Source of the DNA: an uncultured Eggerthellaceae bacterium
GTDB lineage: Bacteria > Actinomycetota > Coriobacteriia > Coriobacteriales > Eggerthellaceae
Direction of reading: 5' to 3'
DNA: 34,205 bases
NCBI GenBank assembly: GCA_910577495.1
Contig: CAJTML010000010.1
Span: forward strand, 1 to 34,205
Each line of letters starts with the position of its first letter. The first letter of the stretch is position 1. Shown one piece after another: positions 6,601-15,828 of this stretch. The notes under the pieces are model-generated. The model was not told where the DNA came from and ran no database searches. It was given only the letters and a program-made list of their open reading frames with translations. The translations under genes and the position numbers were made by a program.

Positions 6601-8157
6601 GTGACACAGTCATCTGAAACCGGAACAACATCTGCAGCTTCGTCAGAAGTTAGCGGATCACAAGAGATGCATCATGAGCCCACTGATGCCAAGCGTTTTC
6701 GCTGGCCGTGGGCTCGTTTGACGTATACCACGCGCGTGACGGCCACATTCGCTTTGATTGCCGCCATGACCGCGCTGGTTGCCCTTGGCGTGCTCTCGTT
6801 TGTATGGGAGCAGCATTTTCAGACCTACACCCAAGAGAACATGGCGTCATTGGCTGAGTCAACAGCAGCACGTATTGAGCGGGTGTATGAGGAGACGGGA
6901 AGTCTCTACAACCAAGACGTCATCCAGATTGCCCAGTACGCTGAGAGCATGTCGTCTGGTGTAGGCATTTTGGTGTCGGATAACCTGGATCACAAGGTGG
7001 TCTATGATTCGGCGGCCGTTAAGGTGAAAGACAGCTCTGCCAATGCGGGCAAAACGCTAGCGCCTCCCGCCAATGCTGACGGCATTGAGACGTGCCCGAT
7101 TGTGGTTGACGGCATTGCGGTTGGCTCGGTGCGCGTGTGGGTCTATGGTTCTGAGGCGCTGCTGACGCGCTCTGACGAGGAGTTTCGTGATAACTCGTAC
7201 CAGGCTATGATCTTCGCCGCTATGCTGGCCATCATCTTGGCATCGTGCATCGGCTTTTTGTTTGCCCGTGCACTGGTAAGCCCGATCAACCGCATGACCA
7301 CTACAGCAAAAGCCATCAAAGAAGGCGACCTTTCTGCGCGCACGAACCTCCACGGTGACGACGAGATTGCGCGTTTGGGCGAAACCTTCGACGAAATGGC
7401 TGACTCGGTGGAAAAAGACCGAGACCTGGAGCGTCGCCTCACCACTGACGTGGCCCATGAGCTGCGCACGCCGCTCATGGCTATTCAATCTACGGTAGAG
7501 GCCATGGTGGATGGCGTGTTTGAGGCTGACGAGGAGCGCCTGGAGACGGTAAACTCCGAGGTGCAGCGCTTGAGCCGTTTGGTGGATGCTATTCTGAAGC
7601 TCTCGCGTTTGGAGAACAGGTCCACGCCCATCAAGATGGAAGTGGTGGATGTGGGGCAGCTGCTTGAGTCCATTGTGGCCACCCATGAAGCGTTTGTGGC
7701 CGACTCGGGGTTGACGCTTTCCTACGAGATGGAGCCAGGTGTGCGCGTGCGCGGAGACGCGGACATGATTCGCCAGGCTGCCGCAAATCTCATTTCCAAT
7801 GCGGTGCGCTATACCCCTGAAGGCGGCAGTATTTTTGTGCGCGTGTATGCGGCTGACACGATGGCGGCCATTCAGGTGGCCGACACCGGCATTGGGCTTT
7901 CGCCCGAAGAAGCTAAGATGGTATTTTCGCGCTTCTGGAGAGCGGACGCGGGTCGTACGCGCGAAAGCGGCGGTTTGGGAATTGGCCTTTCTGTGGTAAA
8001 AGAGATTGTGGACAGGCATAACGGCTGGGTTGCGGTTGAAGGTGTGAAGAACCAAGGTGCGTGCTTCACCATCCATATCCCGCTCTACCAAGATGACGCC
8101 GCTAGAAACCTCAAACCACATAAATCGCGGGGGAAGTCGCGAAAAGACACGAAATAG
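6601..8157 (+). CDS. Membrane sensor histidine kinase (HAMP, HisKA, HATPase)
   Basis: I start this at GTG 6601 (518 residues), with GGAAA 8 bases upstream. ATG at 6667 is an alternative, and a longer reading would overlap the response regulator. There are membrane segments at ~47-68 and ~201-222, bracketing an extracytoplasmic sensor of ~130 residues (VGILVSDNLDHKVVYDS). A HAMP domain follows (SPINRMTTTAKAIKEGDLSAR). The dimerisation domain has DVAHELRTPLMAIQ with the phosphorylated His at 287. The catalytic ATP-binding domain shows the N box (AAANLISNAVRYTPEGG), the G1 box (VADTGIGL), an F box (FSRFWRAD) and the G2 box (GGLGIGLSVVKEIV). The C-tail is basic (KPHKSRGKSRK). It pairs with the preceding regulator. 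The signal is unknown. Confidence 0.95.
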   Translation: MTQSSETGTTSAASSEVSGSQEMHHEPTDAKRFRWPWARLTYTTRVTATFALIAAMTALVALGVLSFVWEQHFQTYTQENMASLAESTAARIERVYEETGSLYNQDVIQIAQYAESMSSGVGILVSDNLDHKVVYDSAAVKVKDSSANAGKTLAPPANADGIETCPIVVDGIAVGSVRVWVYGSEALLTRSDEEFRDNSYQAMIFAAMLAIILASCIGFLFARALVSPINRMTTTAKAIKEGDLSARTNLHGDDEIARLGETFDEMADSVEKDRDLERRLTTDVAHELRTPLMAIQSTVEAMVDGVFEADEERLETVNSEVQRLSRLVDAILKLSRLENRSTPIKMEVVDVGQLLESIVATHEAFVADSGLTLSYEMEPGVRVRGDADMIRQAAANLISNAVRYTPEGGSIFVRVYAADTMAAIQVADTGIGLSPEEAKMVFSRFWRADAGRTRESGGLGIGLSVVKEIVDRHNGWVAVEGVKNQGACFTIHIPLYQDDAARNLKPHKSRGKSRKDTK

Positions 8158-8265
8158 TTGATAATAGCGAAAGCTATAAGGGAGTTACACAAGTGTCGCT
8201 TGCCGAAGCGCTCAGGCGGGTGTTCGGCGGGCGAAATAACTGGTCACACGGAGAAAGGGAAACGT

Positions 8266-9144
8266 ATGTCTGGCATTGATATCAAGCCTGATGCACAAGG
8301 AAAAGTTCGCGATTTGTATGATCTGGGCGACTCGCTGTTGTTGGTAGCCACCGATCGTATTTCTGCTTTTGACTACATTCTTGAGGACGAGATTCCCTAC
8401 AAAGGCCAGGTGCTCACGCAGATTTCTCGCTTCTGGTTTGAGCTTTTGGACGGCGTGGTGGAAAACCACCTCATCTCCTGTGATGTTGAGGACCTCCCTG
8501 AGCAGTTCGCGCCCTACGCAGATTACCTGGCGGGTCGTTTCATGTTGGTGAAGAAGGCCGATATGTTCCCGACCGAGTGTATCGTGCGTGGCTACTTGGC
8601 AGGCAGCGGCTTGAAAGAGTATGAAGCTGAAGGCACCGTGTGTGGCATTGATTTGCCCGAAGGCCTGGTCAACTCATCAAAGCTGCCCGAGCCCATCTTC
8701 ACGCCTTCCACCAAAGCTGAGATTGGTGATCACGACGAGAACATCAGCTTTGAGCGCTGTGCTGAAATTATTGGCGAAGAAAACGCTGCCAAGCTTCGCG
8801 ATCTGTCCATTCGCGTGTATGAAACCGCACGTGACCACGCGGAAAAGCAGGGCATTATTATTGCGGATACCAAGTTTGAGTTTGGCGTGTTAGATGGCGA
8901 AGTCATCTTGGCTGACGAGGTGCTCACGCCCGACTCTTCGCGTTTCTGGCCGGGAGACGAATATGAGCCTGGTCGTGACCAACCTTCCTTCGACAAGCAA
9001 TTTGTGCGCGATTGGCTCAACGCCAACTGGGATCGCACGGGCAATCCGCCACGCTTGCCGCAAGAGATCATTGATAAAACCAGCGAAAAGTACATTCAGG
9101 CATACGAAAAGATTACCGGCAAACCGTTTGTGCCGGCACGCTAG
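8266..9144 (+). CDS. purC: Phosphoribosylaminoimidazole-succinocarboxamide synthase (SAICAR synthetase)
   Basis: PurC joins CAIR and aspartate in an ATP-dependent step, giving the SAICAR that PurB then cleaves. The ATG at 8266 has GGAGAAAGGGA upstream. The product is 292 residues, close to the ~290-300 of the single-domain bacterial/yeast type. Conserved blocks are GKVRDLYDLGDSLLLVATDRISAFDYIL near the N-terminus (GKVRD and the ATP-site DRxSAFD), PTECIVRGYLAGSGLKEY, FTPSTKAEIGDHDENISFE and IADTKFEFG, followed by LADEVLTPDSSRFWP. The reading frame is open upstream to 8158, but without a ribosome site or family similarity. The next gene starts 9 bases after the stop, and purL 41 bases after that one, so an operon purC-membrane protein-purL is likely. 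Confidence 0.96.
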   Translation: MSGIDIKPDAQGKVRDLYDLGDSLLLVATDRISAFDYILEDEIPYKGQVLTQISRFWFELLDGVVENHLISCDVEDLPEQFAPYADYLAGRFMLVKKADMFPTECIVRGYLAGSGLKEYEAEGTVCGIDLPEGLVNSSKLPEPIFTPSTKAEIGDHDENISFERCAEIIGEENAAKLRDLSIRVYETARDHAEKQGIIIADTKFEFGVLDGEVILADEVLTPDSSRFWPGDEYEPGRDQPSFDKQFVRDWLNANWDRTGNPPRLPQEIIDKTSEKYIQAYEKITGKPFVPAR

Positions 9145-9153
9145 AGGAGCATC

Positions 9154-9840
9154 ATGAGTCAACGTAACCCCCTAAACGATCGCTACAATACCGACGAAAA
9201 GCTTGGTCAGACGCGCAAAAGTGCCGCGTCCATGAAGCCGAAAACAAAAGCTGCTTCCTCGGTTCGTTTAGAGCCTACGACCAAAACCAAGAAGGAAAAG
9301 AAGCAGGAGCGCAAAGCGCGCGAACGTGCCGAGCGCGCCAAGCAAGCCGAGCTTGATCGCAAGTATTACAACCCGCCCACAGCAGAATTCAAGCGCATGA
9401 AGCGTCTGTGGTGGGGTCTTTTGATTGCCGCGGTTGCCTTTACCGCGCTGTCGTGGCTCGTGCAAGGTCACGTGCCCGATCCTGTTGCCTTCGGCATGCT
9501 CATTACGGCGTACCTGTGCATCTTCGGTGCGCTCTATGTGGACATTCGCAAGGTTCGCAAACTTCGCCGTGAATACCAAGCGGAAATGGAGGCGAAGAAG
9601 AGCAAGGAGCTGCATGCTGCTCAAAAGCAGGCGCGCGCTGCTGCGAAGAAGAAGCAGGCTGATGCGCCCGTTGCCGCTGAAGTAAAAGAGACCGAGCCGG
9701 TTAACAAGCCGCGCGGTCTGTTTGGCAGCGGCTTTAGGCTTTCGAAGGCTGAAGAGGCTCGTGCGCAGAAGAAGGCGCAAAAAGAGGCGGCGAAAGCTGA
9801 AAAGGCAGCTGATGCCGATACGACCGACACGTCAAACTAG
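9154..9840 (+). CDS. Small membrane protein with long charged tails, unknown function
   Basis: The protein is 228 residues. The first ~85 are strongly charged and Lys/Arg/Glu-rich (KKEKKQERKARERAERAKQ, predicted coiled coil). Two hydrophobic segments follow at ~89-108 (WWGLLIAAVAFTALSWLV) and ~115-131 (AFGMLITAYLCIFGALY). Then comes a long Ala/Lys/Glu-rich tail with further coiled-coil potential (EAKKSKELHAAQKQARAAAKKK; AEEARAQKKAQKEAAKAEK). Both tails are probably cytoplasmic, forming a hairpin-type membrane protein. I recognise no enzyme motif. ATG with GAGGAGC upstream starts 9 bases after purC. The position inside the purine genes suggests only co-transcription, not a purine role. Similar proteins are, as far as I know, restricted to Coriobacteria, but I could not check this. 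Confidence 0.75.
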   Translation: MSQRNPLNDRYNTDEKLGQTRKSAASMKPKTKAASSVRLEPTTKTKKEKKQERKARERAERAKQAELDRKYYNPPTAEFKRMKRLWWGLLIAAVAFTALSWLVQGHVPDPVAFGMLITAYLCIFGALYVDIRKVRKLRREYQAEMEAKKSKELHAAQKQARAAAKKKQADAPVAAEVKETEPVNKPRGLFGSGFRLSKAEEARAQKKAQKEAAKAEKAADADTTDTSN

Positions 9841-9881
9841 CAGCGAAGGGTAAGCGTCGCAAACTACCTGAAGGGGGATCA

Positions 9882-12800
9882 ATGGTCTCACGCGTCTACG
9901 TTGAGAAGAAGCCGGGATTTGATGTTGAGGCTCGTGCACTTGCGCATGAGCTGCAGAGCATTTTGGGAATTGAGGGTTTGGAGTCAGTCCGACTGCTGAA
10001 CCGCTACGACGCCGAAGGGATGAGCGAGGAGCTCTTTGCTCAGTGCGTGCCGACGGTCTTTAGTGAGCCGCAAAGTGATGAAGTGAGCTCTGAGCTGCCG
10101 GTAGCTGAGGGCGAGGTGGTCTTTGCCGTTGAGCCGCTGCCGGGTCAGTTTGATCAGCGCGCGGATTCAGCCAGCGAGTGCATTCAGCTTATCAGCCAAG
10201 GTGAGCGCCCTCTGATTCGCAATGCGCGCGTCTATATTTTGGGCGGAGAGCTCTCTGAGGCTGACATTGATGCCATCAAGCACTACGTTATCAACCCGAT
10301 TGAGGCTCGCGAGGCTGCCCTTGACGTGCCTGAGACGCTCAAGCTTGAGCAGCCCAAACCTGAAATGGTTGAGTCAATCGAGGGCTTTTTGGATTTTACG
10401 CGCGAAGAACTTGAGGCGTTTTTGGCGGATCGCGGTTTGGCTATGGACTTGGCTGACCTGGAGTTTTGCCAGCAGTATTTCCGCGAAGAGGGCAGGGTGC
10501 CCACCATTACTGAGATCAAGATGATTGATACGTATTGGTCGGATCACTGCCGTCATACCACGTTTGGCACGGTGCTTGAAGATATTGAGATTGAAGATGC
10601 TGCGGTACAAGCGGCGTTTGATGGATATCTCAAGATGCGTCATGAACTGGGTCGCGATGAGAAGCCGCTCTGCCTGATGGACATGGGTACCATTGGTGCG
10701 CGCTGGTTGAAATCGCAGGGCATTTTAACGGGATTGGACGAGTCTGAAGAGATTAACGCCTGCACCGTAAAGGTTAAAGTTGATGTTAATGGTCAGGAAG
10801 AGGATTGGCTCTACCTGTTCAAGAACGAAACGCATAATCACCCCACCGAGATTGAGCCGTTTGGTGGCGCTGCCACGTGTGTAGGTGGCGCTATTCGCGA
10901 CCCGCTTTCAGGGCGCAGCTATGTCTATCAGGCAATGCGCGTGACGGGTGCTGCTGATCCGACGGTGCCGGTTGAGGAAACCTTGGCGCATAAGCTGCCG
11001 CAGCGCAAGTTGGTAACGACGGCGGCTGCAGGGTATTCGTCATACGGCAACCAGATTGGCTTGGCAACTGGCCAGGTCAACGAGCTGTATCACCCTGGTT
11101 ATGCGGCGAAGCGCATGGAGATTGGTGCAGTTGTAGGCGCTACTCCTGCAGATCACGTGCGTCGCGAAACGCCCGCGCCGGGTGACGTGATTGTGCTTTT
11201 GGGCGGTCGCACGGGTCGCGATGGCATTGGCGGCGCGACGGGTTCTTCGAAAGCGCATGACATGGACTCGCTTGAGAGTTGTGGCGCGGAAGTGCAGAAG
11301 GGTAACGCCCCGGTTGAGCGCAAGATTCAGCGTCTGTTTAGGCGCAAGGATGCTTGTCAGATGATCAAGCGCTGCAATGACTTTGGCGCTGGCGGCGTGT
11401 CGGTTGCGGTGGGTGAGCTGGCAGATGGCTTGTATATTGACCTGAATCGCGTTCCGAAAAAATACGAGGGCTTAGACGGCACTGAGCTGGCCATTTCTGA
11501 GTCGCAAGAACGTATGGCGGTGGCGCTTGCAGCAGATGATGTTGACGACTTCATTGCGCTTGCGCACGCAGAAAACCTTGAAGCTACCCCCATTGCCACG
11601 GTGACCGAAGAGCCGCGCGTCACGATGGTGTGGGATGGTCAGACGATCGTGGATGTCAGCCGTGACTTCTTGGCATCAAATGGTGCTCCCAAGCATCAGC
11701 AGGTGCGCGTTGTTGCTGGCGGCGACTATGACGTGACCTGGGGCGATGATTCGCAATCACTTGAATCGCGCATGCAGCAGGTCGTCACTGACCTAAACAT
11801 TGCTTCCAACAAGGGTCTCTCTGAGCGCTTTGACTCCACTATCGGTGCGGCTACGGTGCTCATGCCGTTTGGTGGAAAAACTCAGCTTACGCCTTCGCAA
11901 GCCATGGTGGCCAAGCTTCCCGTGTTGGGCGAAACCACCACCTGCTCTGGCATGGCATGGGGCTTCAACCCGTATTTGAGCGAAGCGAACCAGTACGTGG
12001 GTGCATATTTGGCAGTGGTCGAAAGTGTCGCGCGCCTGGTGGCAACTGGTTTCGCGCGCAGTGATATGTATCTGACCTTCCAGGAATACTTCGAGCGTTT
12101 GCGCACGGATCCGACCCGTTGGGGCAAACCGATGGCGTCAGTGCTGGGTGCACTGCAAGCGCAGATCAACCTGCAGGTTGGCGCTATTGGCGGCAAGGAC
12201 TCTATGTCGGGTTCGTTTGAGTCTTTGGATGTGCCGCCGACGCTCGTGTCGTTTGCAACGGCGGTGGGTTCGGTTGACTCAGTGGTGTCTCCTGAGTTTA
12301 AGGGTACGCATCACACGGTTATCCGCATTACGCCCAAGCCGTCTGAAGCTGATGCGCTTATTGCCGATGCGGCAGCGCAAAATGCTGCGATGGATTTGGT
12401 GACCTCGCTCATTGAGAGCGGCGCGGTTTTGGCATGTGCCACACCGGGCTATGGAGCAATGGCTGAGACGCTGTTTAAGATGTGCGTTGGCAACACGCTC
12501 GGCTTTGCGTGTGCTGATGACGTGGCTGTGGCTTCGCTCTTTGAGCCGGCTTATGGTAGCTTCGTGGTTGAGCTGGCCGAGGGTGCTCAGCTGCCTGAGG
12601 CGCCGGCGGGTGTTACGGTTGCGTCGCTGGGTGAGACTACGAAAGCCTATGAGTTTGTCTGCGCAGGTCAGACAGTTGATCTGACGGCGCTGCAAGAGCT
12701 GTGGGAAGGCTCCATTGAGTCGGTATTCCCGTATCGCACACCTGAGGAAGAGACGCTTGAGACTGTTGAAGCGCAGACGTTTGAGGGCGGCGTGCCGCTG

Positions 12801-13622
12801 ACCTACAACGGCGTTATTGCTAAGCCGCGCGTCATTATTCCGGTCTTCCCGGGTACCAACTGCGAGTTCGACACCGCGCAAGCATTTGAGCGTGCGGGTG
12901 CGGTTGCTCAAACGCTCGTGATTAACAATCTGGAGCCTGCTGCGGTAGCCGAGAGCACGAAAGCGCTGGTTGAAGCAATCAAAAACTCGCAGATCATCAT
13001 GCTGCCCGGCGGCTTCTCTGGTGGTGACGAGCCCGATGGCTCGGCGAAATTCATCACCGCATTCTTCCGTGCGCCCGAGGTGACCGAAGCGGTGCGCGAT
13101 CTCTTGCAGAACCGCGACGGCCTCATGCTGGGCATCTGCAACGGTTTCCAGGCGCTCGTGAAGTTGGGTCTGGTGCCCTATGGCGACATTCGCCCGATGG
13201 ACGATACCTGCCCCACGCTGACCTTTAACGAGATCGGTCGTCACCAGAGCAGGCTCGTGCATACGCGCGTTGCGTCGAACCTCTCTCCGTGGTTGGCACG
13301 CTGCCAGGTGGGCGACATCCATACGGTTGCAATTAGCCATGGCGAAGGTCGCTTTGTGGCATCGCCTGAGCTGCTGGCACAGATGGCTGCGAATGGCCAG
13401 ATTGCCACGCAATATGTCGACGAAGCAGGCGTGCCGTCTATGGACTTGTCGGTGAACCCCAATGGCTCGGTTTGGGCAATTGAAGGCATCACCAGCCCCG
13501 ATGGCCGCGTGTTTGGCAAGATGGGTCACTCTGAGCGCTCAGGATATGGTCTCTACAAAAACGTTCCGGGAGACTTGTATCAGCCGATCTTCGAAGCAGG
13601 TGTTGACTACTTCTCAGGCTAA
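9882..13622 (+). CDS. purL: Phosphoribosylformylglycinamidine synthase, large single-chain form
   Basis: PurL converts FGAR, glutamine and ATP to FGAM. At 1246 residues this is the long form that fuses the synthase and glutaminase parts (small-subunit systems split it into PurS/PurL/PurQ). An N-terminal PurS-like region (~1-150) is followed by the linker/first synthase half with TYWSDHCRHTTF (~220) and NETHNHPTEIEPFGGAATCVGGAIRD. Next is GRTGRDGIGGATGSS, then a second AIR-synthase-like half (ETTTCSGMAWGFNP; GAIGGKDSMSGSF). The class I glutamine amidotransferase domain begins at ~985 (VIIPVFPGTNCEFD) and contains MLPGGFSGGDEP and GICNGFQALVKLG. The nucleophile Cys1086 and later His/Glu (SHGEGRF) are intact. 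ATG has AAGGGGG upstream. A strong terminator lies at 13678. Confidence 0.97.
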   Translation: MVSRVYVEKKPGFDVEARALAHELQSILGIEGLESVRLLNRYDAEGMSEELFAQCVPTVFSEPQSDEVSSELPVAEGEVVFAVEPLPGQFDQRADSASECIQLISQGERPLIRNARVYILGGELSEADIDAIKHYVINPIEAREAALDVPETLKLEQPKPEMVESIEGFLDFTREELEAFLADRGLAMDLADLEFCQQYFREEGRVPTITEIKMIDTYWSDHCRHTTFGTVLEDIEIEDAAVQAAFDGYLKMRHELGRDEKPLCLMDMGTIGARWLKSQGILTGLDESEEINACTVKVKVDVNGQEEDWLYLFKNETHNHPTEIEPFGGAATCVGGAIRDPLSGRSYVYQAMRVTGAADPTVPVEETLAHKLPQRKLVTTAAAGYSSYGNQIGLATGQVNELYHPGYAAKRMEIGAVVGATPADHVRRETPAPGDVIVLLGGRTGRDGIGGATGSSKAHDMDSLESCGAEVQKGNAPVERKIQRLFRRKDACQMIKRCNDFGAGGVSVAVGELADGLYIDLNRVPKKYEGLDGTELAISESQERMAVALAADDVDDFIALAHAENLEATPIATVTEEPRVTMVWDGQTIVDVSRDFLASNGAPKHQQVRVVAGGDYDVTWGDDSQSLESRMQQVVTDLNIASNKGLSERFDSTIGAATVLMPFGGKTQLTPSQAMVAKLPVLGETTTCSGMAWGFNPYLSEANQYVGAYLAVVESVARLVATGFARSDMYLTFQEYFERLRTDPTRWGKPMASVLGALQAQINLQVGAIGGKDSMSGSFESLDVPPTLVSFATAVGSVDSVVSPEFKGTHHTVIRITPKPSEADALIADAAAQNAAMDLVTSLIESGAVLACATPGYGAMAETLFKMCVGNTLGFACADDVAVASLFEPAYGSFVVELAEGAQLPEAPAGVTVASLGETTKAYEFVCAGQTVDLTALQELWEGSIESVFPYRTPEEETLETVEAQTFEGGVPLTYNGVIAKPRVIIPVFPGTNCEFDTAQAFERAGAVAQTLVINNLEPAAVAESTKALVEAIKNSQIIMLPGGFSGGDEPDGSAKFITAFFRAPEVTEAVRDLLQNRDGLMLGICNGFQALVKLGLVPYGDIRPMDDTCPTLTFNEIGRHQSRLVHTRVASNLSPWLARCQVGDIHTVAISHGEGRFVASPELLAQMAANGQIATQYVDEAGVPSMDLSVNPNGSVWAIEGITSPDGRVFGKMGHSERSGYGLYKNVPGDLYQPIFEAGVDYFSG

Positions 13623-13677
13623 AACGCTAATCCGTGATGGCGCGGGAATAAGGCGCCATGCTCAAACAGTCCTCGCA

Positions 13678-13703
13678 AAAAGCGCCCTTCGGGGCGCTTT
13701 TTC
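13678..13703 (+). terminator. Intrinsic terminator of the purC-purL unit
   Basis: AAAAAGCGCCC-TTCG-GGGCGCTTTTT forms an 11-bp stem with a UUCG tetraloop. The T-run at 13699-13703 ends it. A-tracts and T-tracts on both sides make it work on either strand, so it could also stop transcription coming from the minus-strand genes to the right. Confidence 0.93.
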
Positions 13704-13803
13704 TGCGGAACTGCGCGTGGCATGTTCGCCTTACTGGGGCGACGGCAGCATCGTGTCTCTCGTGCGCTGCATTCGCCTCGTGTCGCGATCGATGTGTGTC
13801 GCA

Positions 13804-14036
13804 AAACGCTGCAAGCTCGATTTTCGTTGAAAAATTGGAGAATTCCGAAGACTTCTCAGACGGTCCTAAACCCCGTCAAAATTGCGGAAAACGAGTTTTT
13901 CATCGTACCTGATCAGAAGCTCGGATTCGCAAAAGGATGATCAAGGAACACCTCAGGTGACATCTCGGGTCTTCCAGTCTCTCCTAAATCATCGGAAATC
14001 TCTAAATTCTTATCGCCAGAGAGCCAATTTGCGTTT
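13804..14036. repeat. 233-bp intergenic element, copy A (imperfect terminal inverted repeats)
   Basis: The element begins AAACGC and ends GCGTTT, exactly as copy B at 26568-26800, which has the same 233-bp length. By eye, about 44 of the first 51 aligned bases match copy B (counting from two bases before the element). They include AAACGCTGCAAGC and GAGAATTCCGAAGA. The right ends also align (ATCGGAAATCT...AAATTCTTATCGCCAGA...TTTGCGTTT in A). Within a copy, the right end reversed resembles the left end (TCTCTAAATT against AATTGGAGAATT), so the ends are imperfect inverted repeats of about 50 bases. It fills most of the 438-bp gap between purL (+) and the DUF2974 gene (-). No coding frame in it looks real. 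The remainder of the gap (13704-13803) holds nothing recognisable. Confidence 0.8.
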
Positions 14037-14060
14037 CGAAACAATTAAAGCGTTTCATGC

Positions 14061-15230
14061 CTAGCTCTTGAAGCTATGCGTGATGCGCCCGGCAAGCTCA
14101 GGACCAAGCCCCGCACCCGCGATGTTCGCCAGTGACCCCAGTGCATTGAGGAGCGTCGTGCGTGATTGGCTATCCAAATGCCGCGCAGCTGATGCAAGCA
14201 GTCCCACACTATGAGGCCCGGTGAAGAGCACCTCTTTGGCGTCGTGCGCGCCCGATGCCTCAATGGCCTCAAAGAGTGCGTTGACAATGGCCGCTGCTTC
14301 TTGCGGCGTGTATTGGCTCATCCACACATCGAAAACGGCAGCGTTGTAGAGCGCCCTATCTTGGAGGGTGTCCAAATACACAAAATCGTTCGCACCGTCG
14401 TCAACTTCCCAGGTGTAGGGGCTGTGCTGCATGATGCCCACGCCGTCACTTTCCACAACGTGATAGGGAACAGGCGTGTCCATAAGCATCCCCACGAATG
14501 ACTCGCGCGGCACACTGCGATGCACGCGCCCCGCAAGCTTTTCCCAGAGCGATGGATCAACCGTGTCGGGTGTAAACCCTGGTGCATCGTGCAAAAAGAC
14601 CCCCGCAATGCGATCCTGGATCTCGGGTGCGGCATTGAGTGCCGCATAGGCAGCCAAGTTGCCGCCCTTGGAGTGGCCGCCGACGTAGAGCTTTTCGGGT
14701 ATTTCGTCAGCCACGGTTTCAAGGTAGCGAAGCGCCTGCAGCTGCGAGGGAACCACCTCGGAAAAGACCATGTTGCAGTTTTCTCGCCATCCAGTAAACG
14801 TGATGTCGGTTCCGCGAAAACCAAGGTAGGCGAACTTTCCGGGTTCAACGTACGTAACGGCGAAGAATTGCGTCTGTCGCTCTACGTTGAACAAATCAAG
14901 CGCATCTTGCACCACCATGTCGCGATAGCGCGGGCTTGCGGCCAACGCTAACATGAGTGCTTTTGCACTTTGGGGCTCAAGACCCGCAAAGAGTCGCGGA
15001 TAGAGCTCGGCGCGAACGAAATCAATAAAATGCACAGGTTGGGAGGTGTGTGCCTCAATGTTTTTAACCAGCGTGTTAGCATTCGCAAACGTCAGGCGAC
15101 TCTCTAGGGGAGGCACCAACAAATCCGATCGCACCATGCAAAACAATGAGAGCGCTACCGAGTCAAGCGGGGTGAACGGCAGCTCGTCAAAGGTTGCCAA
15201 GTTTTGATCTATGTAGTCCAAAAGCTTCAC
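14061..15230 (-). CDS. DUF2974 (Mbeg1-like) alpha/beta-hydrolase family protein
   Basis: This 389-residue protein starts at GTG (15228-15230), with GAGG 7 bases upstream. The central part is a lipase-type alpha/beta hydrolase: YLGFRGTD (~135-142, the strand before the oxyanion region), the nucleophile elbow GGHSKGG with Ser187, and later HDAPGF and TGPHSVG, which can supply the acid and the base. The N-terminus (LDYIDQNLATFDELPFTPLDSVALSLFCMV) is the hallmark of the DUF2974 family. There is no signal peptide, so it is probably cytoplasmic. Substrate unknown. Its stop is 24 bases from the right end of repeat element A. The upstream asp23 gene ends 90 bases before, on the same strand, so it may be read from the amaP promoter. 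Confidence 0.88.
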   Translation of the reverse strand: MKLLDYIDQNLATFDELPFTPLDSVALSLFCMVRSDLLVPPLESRLTFANANTLVKNIEAHTSQPVHFIDFVRAELYPRLFAGLEPQSAKALMLALAASPRYRDMVVQDALDLFNVERQTQFFAVTYVEPGKFAYLGFRGTDITFTGWRENCNMVFSEVVPSQLQALRYLETVADEIPEKLYVGGHSKGGNLAAYAALNAAPEIQDRIAGVFLHDAPGFTPDTVDPSLWEKLAGRVHRSVPRESFVGMLMDTPVPYHVVESDGVGIMQHSPYTWEVDDGANDFVYLDTLQDRALYNAAVFDVWMSQYTPQEAAAIVNALFEAIEASGAHDAKEVLFTGPHSVGLLASAARHLDSQSRTTLLNALGSLANIAGAGLGPELAGRITHSFKS

Positions 15231-15270
15231 GGTAGCGCCTCAAACTTTACTTCTGATCAGCGGTTACACG

Positions 15271-15317
15271 CGCGCGGTTGTCGACGGGGGGGTTGCAAGC
15301 GCGACGTTGCCGACGGG
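15271..15317. repeat. Imperfect direct repeat between asp23 and the DUF2974 gene
   Basis: Two 18-base units, 15271-15288 and 15300-15317, differ at three positions. Each contains GTTG and ends CGACGGG. A run of seven G (15286-15292 area) lies between them. This is the only structure seen in the short gap. Confidence 0.45.
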
Positions 15318-15320
15318 TGG

Positions 15321-15818
15321 TTACTCGTCTTCGCCAGTTTCGTCATCCTCGGTCTTCTTGCGCTTCTTGTCGTACTCTTCCTGACTCATGACGTCCACCA
15401 CGTTTACGACCAGCTCAGATACGCGCAAGCCCGTCATGGACTCCACGTCGGTAACTACAATACCTTTAATGTTGTCGAAGATATCAACGGCCGACTTGCC
15501 GTACTCTAAAATGACATCCAAATCAACGCTGACCGTGTTGTCGTCAAGCAAATCGGCGCTGACGCCTTTGGTCTCAGAGCTGCCGCCGAGACCTTCTTGG
15601 ATGGTGGAGAACAAACCGCCCTTCATGGCCACAATGCCGTCGACCTTTTGCACTGCTTTCGCCGAAATTTTTTCCACCACGTTTTCGCTGATGGTGAGTT
15701 TGTAGACGGGCTCGTTTTTGGCGGTGGGCTCCTCGTCGACGCTCACGGCAACGGGCTCGGAGGCCTCGGCCGTTTGATCAGTGATTTTTGTCTCGGTGGT
15801 GTCGTGTTTGGTAGTCAT
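15321..15818 (-). CDS. Asp23/Gls24 family envelope stress protein
   Basis: The protein is 165 residues. The Asp23 domain spans ~35-150: LTISENVVEKISAKAVQKVDGIVAM, then DNTVSVDLDVILEYGKSAVDIFDNIKGIVVTDVESMTGLRVSELVVNVVDV. The final ~20 residues are charged (KKRKKTEDDETGEDE), and the N-terminal ~33 are an acidic, disordered tail. In Staphylococcus, Asp23 is a membrane-associated cytoplasmic protein held by AmaP and linked to cell-envelope stress. The same partners lie upstream here: DUF2273 10 bases away, then amaP. ATG has GAGAGG upstream. Role by family. The stress condition in this organism is unknown. Confidence 0.92.
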   Translation of the reverse strand: MTTKHDTTETKITDQTAEASEPVAVSVDEEPTAKNEPVYKLTISENVVEKISAKAVQKVDGIVAMKGGLFSTIQEGLGGSSETKGVSADLLDDNTVSVDLDVILEYGKSAVDIFDNIKGIVVTDVESMTGLRVSELVVNVVDVMSQEEYDKKRKKTEDDETGEDE

Positions 15819-15828
15819 AGGTGCCTCT

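Noticed and set aside
8158..8265. Riboswitch or long N-terminus before purC
   Set aside because: No purine-aptamer features, and the extended frame lacks a ribosome site and family similarity.
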